64,000 nucleotides of DNA from GWE2-51-13 sp041736705 (lineage in GTDB: Bacteria > Bacillota_I > Bacilli_A > Erysipelotrichales > Erysipelotrichaceae), in contig JBGSTC010000019.1 of NCBI GenBank assembly GCA_041736705.1, positions 1 through 64,000 on the forward strand. Reading direction: 5' to 3'. Of the stretch, positions 60,673-64,000 are shown in pieces. The notes under the pieces were generated by a model. It was not told the origin of the DNA and did no database searches. It saw only the letters and a program-made list of their open reading frames with translations. The position numbers and the translations under genes are program-made. Position 1 is the first letter of the stretch, and each line of letters starts with the position of its first letter.

Positions 60673-61630
60673 CGTGGAACGCCTCCGTGATGCTGTAGAG
60701 GTAACTCTCCGCATCGAAGGGTTTCATATCTTCCGCATTCTCGCCCAACCCGACGAATTTGACCGGGATTTTCAAGAGGTCTGCGATCGCAAGGAGGATG
60801 CCGCCTTTGGCCGTCCCGTCCATCTTCGTGCAGATGATCCCCGTGACTTTGACCGCGTTGGTGAAGGCTTCGGCCTGGACCAGGGCGTTCTGCCCGGTCG
60901 TCGCATCCAACACCAGCCAGACATGGTCGGGGGTGTTCCCCGTCTCCTTGACGACGACCCGGTTCATTTTCGCGAGTTCGTTCATCAAATTGACTTTGTT
61001 CTGTAGTCTCCCCGCCGTATCGACGATCAGGATGTCCGCTTCGACTTCCTTGGCTTTACGCAGAGCGTCGATCACGACGCTGGCGGGGTCGGCATGGTCC
61101 GACCCGCTGATGCATTCGATCGCAAGCCGGGCAGCCCACTCTTCAAGCTGGGTGACCGCCCCTGCACGGAACGTATCCGCCGCCGCCAACACCACTTTCT
61201 TCCCTTGGTCCTGGTAGTGCTTCGCCAATTTGGCGACACTGGTGGTTTTCCCGCTCCCGTTGACCCCGACGACCAGGATGACGTTCATGTGATCCTGTGT
61301 CAGGACGACTTCGGTATCCATCCCGATGAAAAGGTCGGACATGGCTTCGCTGACGCAATCCAAGGCGTCGTCGATCGAGGTGTAACCCTTTTGCTTCACT
61401 TTCTTCTTGGTGGCGTTGAGGATCTTGGTGGAGGTCTTCAACCCGATGTCGCTCTCCAGCAGGATGATCATCAGGTCTTCATAGAAGAGGTCGTCGATCG
61501 TCGATTTGCCCAGAAAGAACGTGCGAAGTTTCTTTGAGAAACCTTCGCTGGTTTTCTTAAACCCGCTTAAATAGAGATCCTTGTCTTTTTTACCGGTGAA
61601 TTTTTCTTTGAGGTTCTGGAAGAAACTCAT
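60662..61630 (-). CDS. ftsY: Signal recognition particle receptor FtsY
   Basis: SRP-type GTPase that docks ribosome-SRP complexes at the membrane. The 322 residues from ATG 61630 (MSFFQNLKEKFTGKK) have the NG domain with G1 GVNGSGKT at 122-129, DTAGRLQNKVNLMNEL and TKMDGTAKGG. The acidic A domain is almost absent, typical of short Gram-positive forms. Longer in-frame starts lie within smc and were not used. The start overlaps the smc stop by 4 bases (ATGA). Confidence 0.97.
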   Translation of the reverse strand: MSFFQNLKEKFTGKKDKDLYLSGFKKTSEGFSKKLRTFFLGKSTIDDLFYEDLMIILLESDIGLKTSTKILNATKKKVKQKGYTSIDDALDCVSEAMSDLFIGMDTEVVLTQDHMNVILVVGVNGSGKTTSVAKLAKHYQDQGKKVVLAAADTFRAGAVTQLEEWAARLAIECISGSDHADPASVVIDALRKAKEVEADILIVDTAGRLQNKVNLMNELAKMNRVVVKETGNTPDHVWLVLDATTGQNALVQAEAFTNAVKVTGIICTKMDGTAKGGILLAIADLLKIPVKFVGLGENAEDMKPFDAESYLYSITEAFHDVG

Positions 61631-64000
61631 GCTTTCGCCTCCGTTTCCTCGGCCAAGGTGACCGCTTCGGACAACTTCACCCGCAGCATCTGCGATACGC
61701 CGCTCTGGGGCATCGTGACGCCGTAGAGGACATCGCATTGCGCCATGGTTCCGGGTCGGTGGGTGACGACGATGAACTGCGTCTCTTCGCTGAATTGCTT
61801 GAGATAACGCGCGAAGCGGTCGACGTTGGCTTGGTCGAGCGCGGCTTCGATTTCATCGAAGATGCACATCGGGACATGGCGGGCTTTCAGGATCGCGAAC
61901 AACACGCTGATCGCGATCAGACTCTTTTCGCCCCCGGAAAACAAACGGATGTTTTGGACCGATTTCCCCGGTGGCTGGACATCGATGTCGATGCCCGAAT
62001 TCAGAAGGTCGTCGGGGTCTTCCAACACCAGGCGCGCCTTTCCTCCCCCGAACATCGCGGAGAAGACTTGCGGAAGCTCGGTGTTGATCTTGTTCATCAT
62101 GTCGGAGAATTGGGTGACCATCAGTTCGTCGAGTTCCTTGATGAGATCCAGGATCTTCTCTTTGGACGAGGTCAGTTCTTCGTATTGTTTCTTGAGGAAC
62201 TCGTAGCGTTCATTGACTTCTTCGAATTCCTGCGGGGCGTTCATGTTGATGTTGCCCAGGCTCTCGATCTCCTGGCGCAGACGGTTGACTTCCTCGGCTG
62301 CGTTGGTGATCTTCAAGGTCTCGCTGTGCAGTTTCGCGAATTCCACGGTCATTTTATATTCGGAAGCCAAACGGTTCATCTGGTCTTCCAGTTTGGTTTC
62401 GGTCCGGGTCTTGTCCAGTTCGATGTCGCGCTTCAACAGTTGCAAGGCGTTGAGATCGCGGCGTTGCTGGCGGATCTGCTGGTCGCGCCGTTCGCTGTCC
62501 TGCCCCGTTTTCAAGCGCGCATCGCGTTTGGTGCGCAAGAACAGATTCAGTTCGTCGCGCCGTGAATACGCTTTGTTGAGAAGCTGGATCAAGTCGTCGG
62601 AGAAGGAATTGCCCTCGGTTTCGGCTTGCGGGTTTAGTCGATCGAGATCGTTTTGCAGGCGTTCGTATTTGGCGCGTTTCGCATCGGCGACCGGCTCCAA
62701 CTGGGCGACCGCGATCCGTTTTTCCAAGAGGTCGGAATCCAACGCGGTCTTCCGGTTGCGCAGATCCGTGATTTCATCCCCGTATTGGCGGACTTGCTGC
62801 AGAAGGACGGTTTCCTGTCCCTGCAGATCCAATATTTCTTTCCCCATCGATAAAGGCGACGCGTTGTCACGCTGTTTCCCACCGGTCATGGAACCACCGC
62901 GGTGGATGACATCGCCGTCCAGGGTGACGATCTTGTAGCTATAGCGAAGGAGGTTGGCCAAGGTGTTGCCGTGTTCCAGCGTATCGCAGACCAGGACGTT
63001 GCCAAGCAAGGAGGAGCGGACGATGTTGAACTTCTCATCGCAACGGACGAAATCCGAGACGACGCCTAAATATCCATCCGTGCCTTTACAAACGATTTCC
63101 TGTTCCTTGTTGACCCAGTGTTCCTGAAGGACGGTTAACGGCAGGAATGTCGCCCGGCCCGATTCGTTGCGTTTCAGGAAGGTAATCGCGCTGCGTGCGC
63201 TGGCTTCGTCGGCCGTGACGATGTTATAGAGGGCTCCACCCAACGCCACGCTGACGGCTTCTTCGAAGTTCTCGTGCGGTGTCAGCAGTTTCGCGATGAC
63301 CCCGTGCACGCCGACCAGGCTCTGTTGGGCGTTGAGGATCGATTGAACCCCCGCCTGGCTTAGAAAAGGTCTCGCCTGGATGTTCTTGACGACTTCCAAA
63401 CGGTTCTGTATCCGTTGCAGACGCATCTTCGTTTCTTCGTATTTTTGGTTGCGCTCCGCCATCAACCGGTTGGATTCGATGCTTTTCTGATTCAACAGTT
63501 CCACATCGGCGATCAAACGTTCTAGGCGTTGCTTGCGGTCTTCATATTCGATCTTGGCTTCGTTGACCAGTTGCCTGAGCTGGTTGCCCTGCTCCTGGGT
63601 CGACCCGGTCTCGATCGCATATTTCCGTTTTTCATCGATTTCGATCTTGCGCGTTTCAAGGGTCTGGATCTCGGAAACCAAACGAAGAAGTTCTTCCTGG
63701 TCGCGATGGATCTCCGCGTCTAAGCGATGCAGTTCCGTCTTCGCCAACAGGTTGGCGTTTTCATTGACCTGGATCCCCGCTTCCGACACCGCTTCCTTGG
63801 ATAACAGTTCGAACAGTTGGCGCGAGATGTCTTCCAGTTTGTCTTGATACCCTTCGATCGTCTGCGTCAAGACCGCGATTTCGATCTCTTGTAATTGCTG
63901 TTTCTTTTCGGCGTAGATTTCCGCCTTCTTCGCCGCCTTCTTCAGCGGCACGACTTGTTTCTGCAGTTCCTGGTAGATGTCGAAAACACGCTCCAGATTG
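61627..64000 (-). CDS. smc: Chromosome segregation protein SMC (C-terminal two thirds)
   Basis: Condensin ATPase, open at the window edge: the reading frame continues past 64000 (NLERVFDIYQELQKQ and onward), so the 5' end with Walker A is outside. Seen here are the first coiled coil, the hinge (GVHGVIAKLLTPHENFEEAV), the returning coil, and the ATPase C-lobe with signature LFSGGEKSLIAISVLFAI and Walker B MCIFDEIEAALDQANV. It is followed directly by ftsY. Confidence 0.97.
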   Translation of the reverse strand, partial: NLERVFDIYQELQKQVVPLKKAAKKAEIYAEKKQQLQEIEIAVLTQTIEGYQDKLEDISRQLFELLSKEAVSEAGIQVNENANLLAKTELHRLDAEIHRDQEELLRLVSEIQTLETRKIEIDEKRKYAIETGSTQEQGNQLRQLVNEAKIEYEDRKQRLERLIADVELLNQKSIESNRLMAERNQKYEETKMRLQRIQNRLEVVKNIQARPFLSQAGVQSILNAQQSLVGVHGVIAKLLTPHENFEEAVSVALGGALYNIVTADEASARSAITFLKRNESGRATFLPLTVLQEHWVNKEQEIVCKGTDGYLGVVSDFVRCDEKFNIVRSSLLGNVLVCDTLEHGNTLANLLRYSYKIVTLDGDVIHRGGSMTGGKQRDNASPLSMGKEILDLQGQETVLLQQVRQYGDEITDLRNRKTALDSDLLEKRIAVAQLEPVADAKRAKYERLQNDLDRLNPQAETEGNSFSDDLIQLLNKAYSRRDELNLFLRTKRDARLKTGQDSERRDQQIRQQRRDLNALQLLKRDIELDKTRTETKLEDQMNRLASEYKMTVEFAKLHSETLKITNAAEEVNRLRQEIESLGNINMNAPQEFEEVNERYEFLKKQYEELTSSKEKILDLIKELDELMVTQFSDMMNKINTELPQVFSAMFGGGKARLVLEDPDDLLNSGIDIDVQPPGKSVQNIRLFSGGEKSLIAISVLFAILKARHVPMCIFDEIEAALDQANVDRFARYLKQFSEETQFIVVTHRPGTMAQCDVLYGVTMPQSGVSQMLRVKLSEAVTLAEETEAKA

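Noticed and set aside
1..64000. CRISPR arrays, tRNA or rRNA genes, and prophage genes.
   Set aside because: No regularly spaced repeats, no cloverleaf sequences with TTCRANNC arms, and no capsid, integrase cluster or lysis genes were seen; XerD is the housekeeping recombinase. This was by eye only.

Overview
The window is a 64 kb piece of chromosome from a Gram-positive-type bacterium (Bacillota, or a walled relative of the Mollicutes such as the Erysipelotrichia/Haloplasma/Izemoplasma group; this placement is an inference). Evidence: it carries both PolC and DnaE replicative polymerases, Bacillus-like gene order in many blocks, an L27 with a cleavable N-terminal extension next to its Prp protease, T-box and lysine-riboswitch control, and lipoprotein-type substrate-binding proteins. 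TGA is used as a normal stop, so this is not the Mycoplasma code. MurB, MurG and DivIB show a peptidoglycan wall, and Dxs/IspA show the MEP isoprenoid route. Base composition looks close to 50% GC by eye (not calculated). A long NusA tail and a short IF-2 resemble Mollicutes versions.

Layout. 1-134: left end of an IS3-family insertion sequence, cut by the window edge. 156-10756 (minus): asp23, then nusB-xseA-xseB-ispA-dxs-tlyA-recN-dinB-xerD-deoB, the Bacillus yqhY-to-recN order without folD and argR/ahrC. 10804-13200 (minus): a polar amino acid ABC importer behind a T-box whose probable specifier codon is CGU (arginine). 13234-16366 (minus): truB-ribF-rsmF. 16429-21958 (plus): ttcA-like gene, a lysine-riboswitch-controlled lysine ABC importer, and a radical SAM/fruK/small-protein unit. 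This plus-strand block sits exactly between rbfA and truB, which are normally adjacent. 21985-32701 (minus): gltD-like gene, polC, rimP, nusA, rnpM, ylxQ, infB, rbfA.

32776-40763 (minus): asp23-2 and a DAK-domain gene, then recG, plsX, rnc, with galM and galK where smc would usually follow. 40821-43575 (minus): murG-murB-divIB. 43699-45690: HAD phosphatase, rhodanese, Crp/Fnr regulator and thioredoxin in alternating orientations. 45774-49674 (minus): rplU-prp-rpmA, obgE and ruvA-ruvB, each with its own signals. 49811-53350 (minus): DUF554 membrane protein, TrmN6-like methyltransferase, and a two-component system with a tandem operator-like repeat. 53404-64000 (minus): smc-ftsY-ylxM, ackA, nrnA, an unrecognised 551-residue membrane protein, and dnaE.

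Functionally the window is dominated by replication and repair, translation and its assembly factors, cell wall and lipid precursors. Cationic amino acid import is under two different RNA sensors. Apart from the IS end I see no prophage, CRISPR array, rRNA or tRNA, and no gene-free stretch longer than 300 bases. The least explained items are the radical SAM/fruK/96-residue protein unit, the 551-residue membrane protein, and the plus-strand insertion between rbfA and truB.
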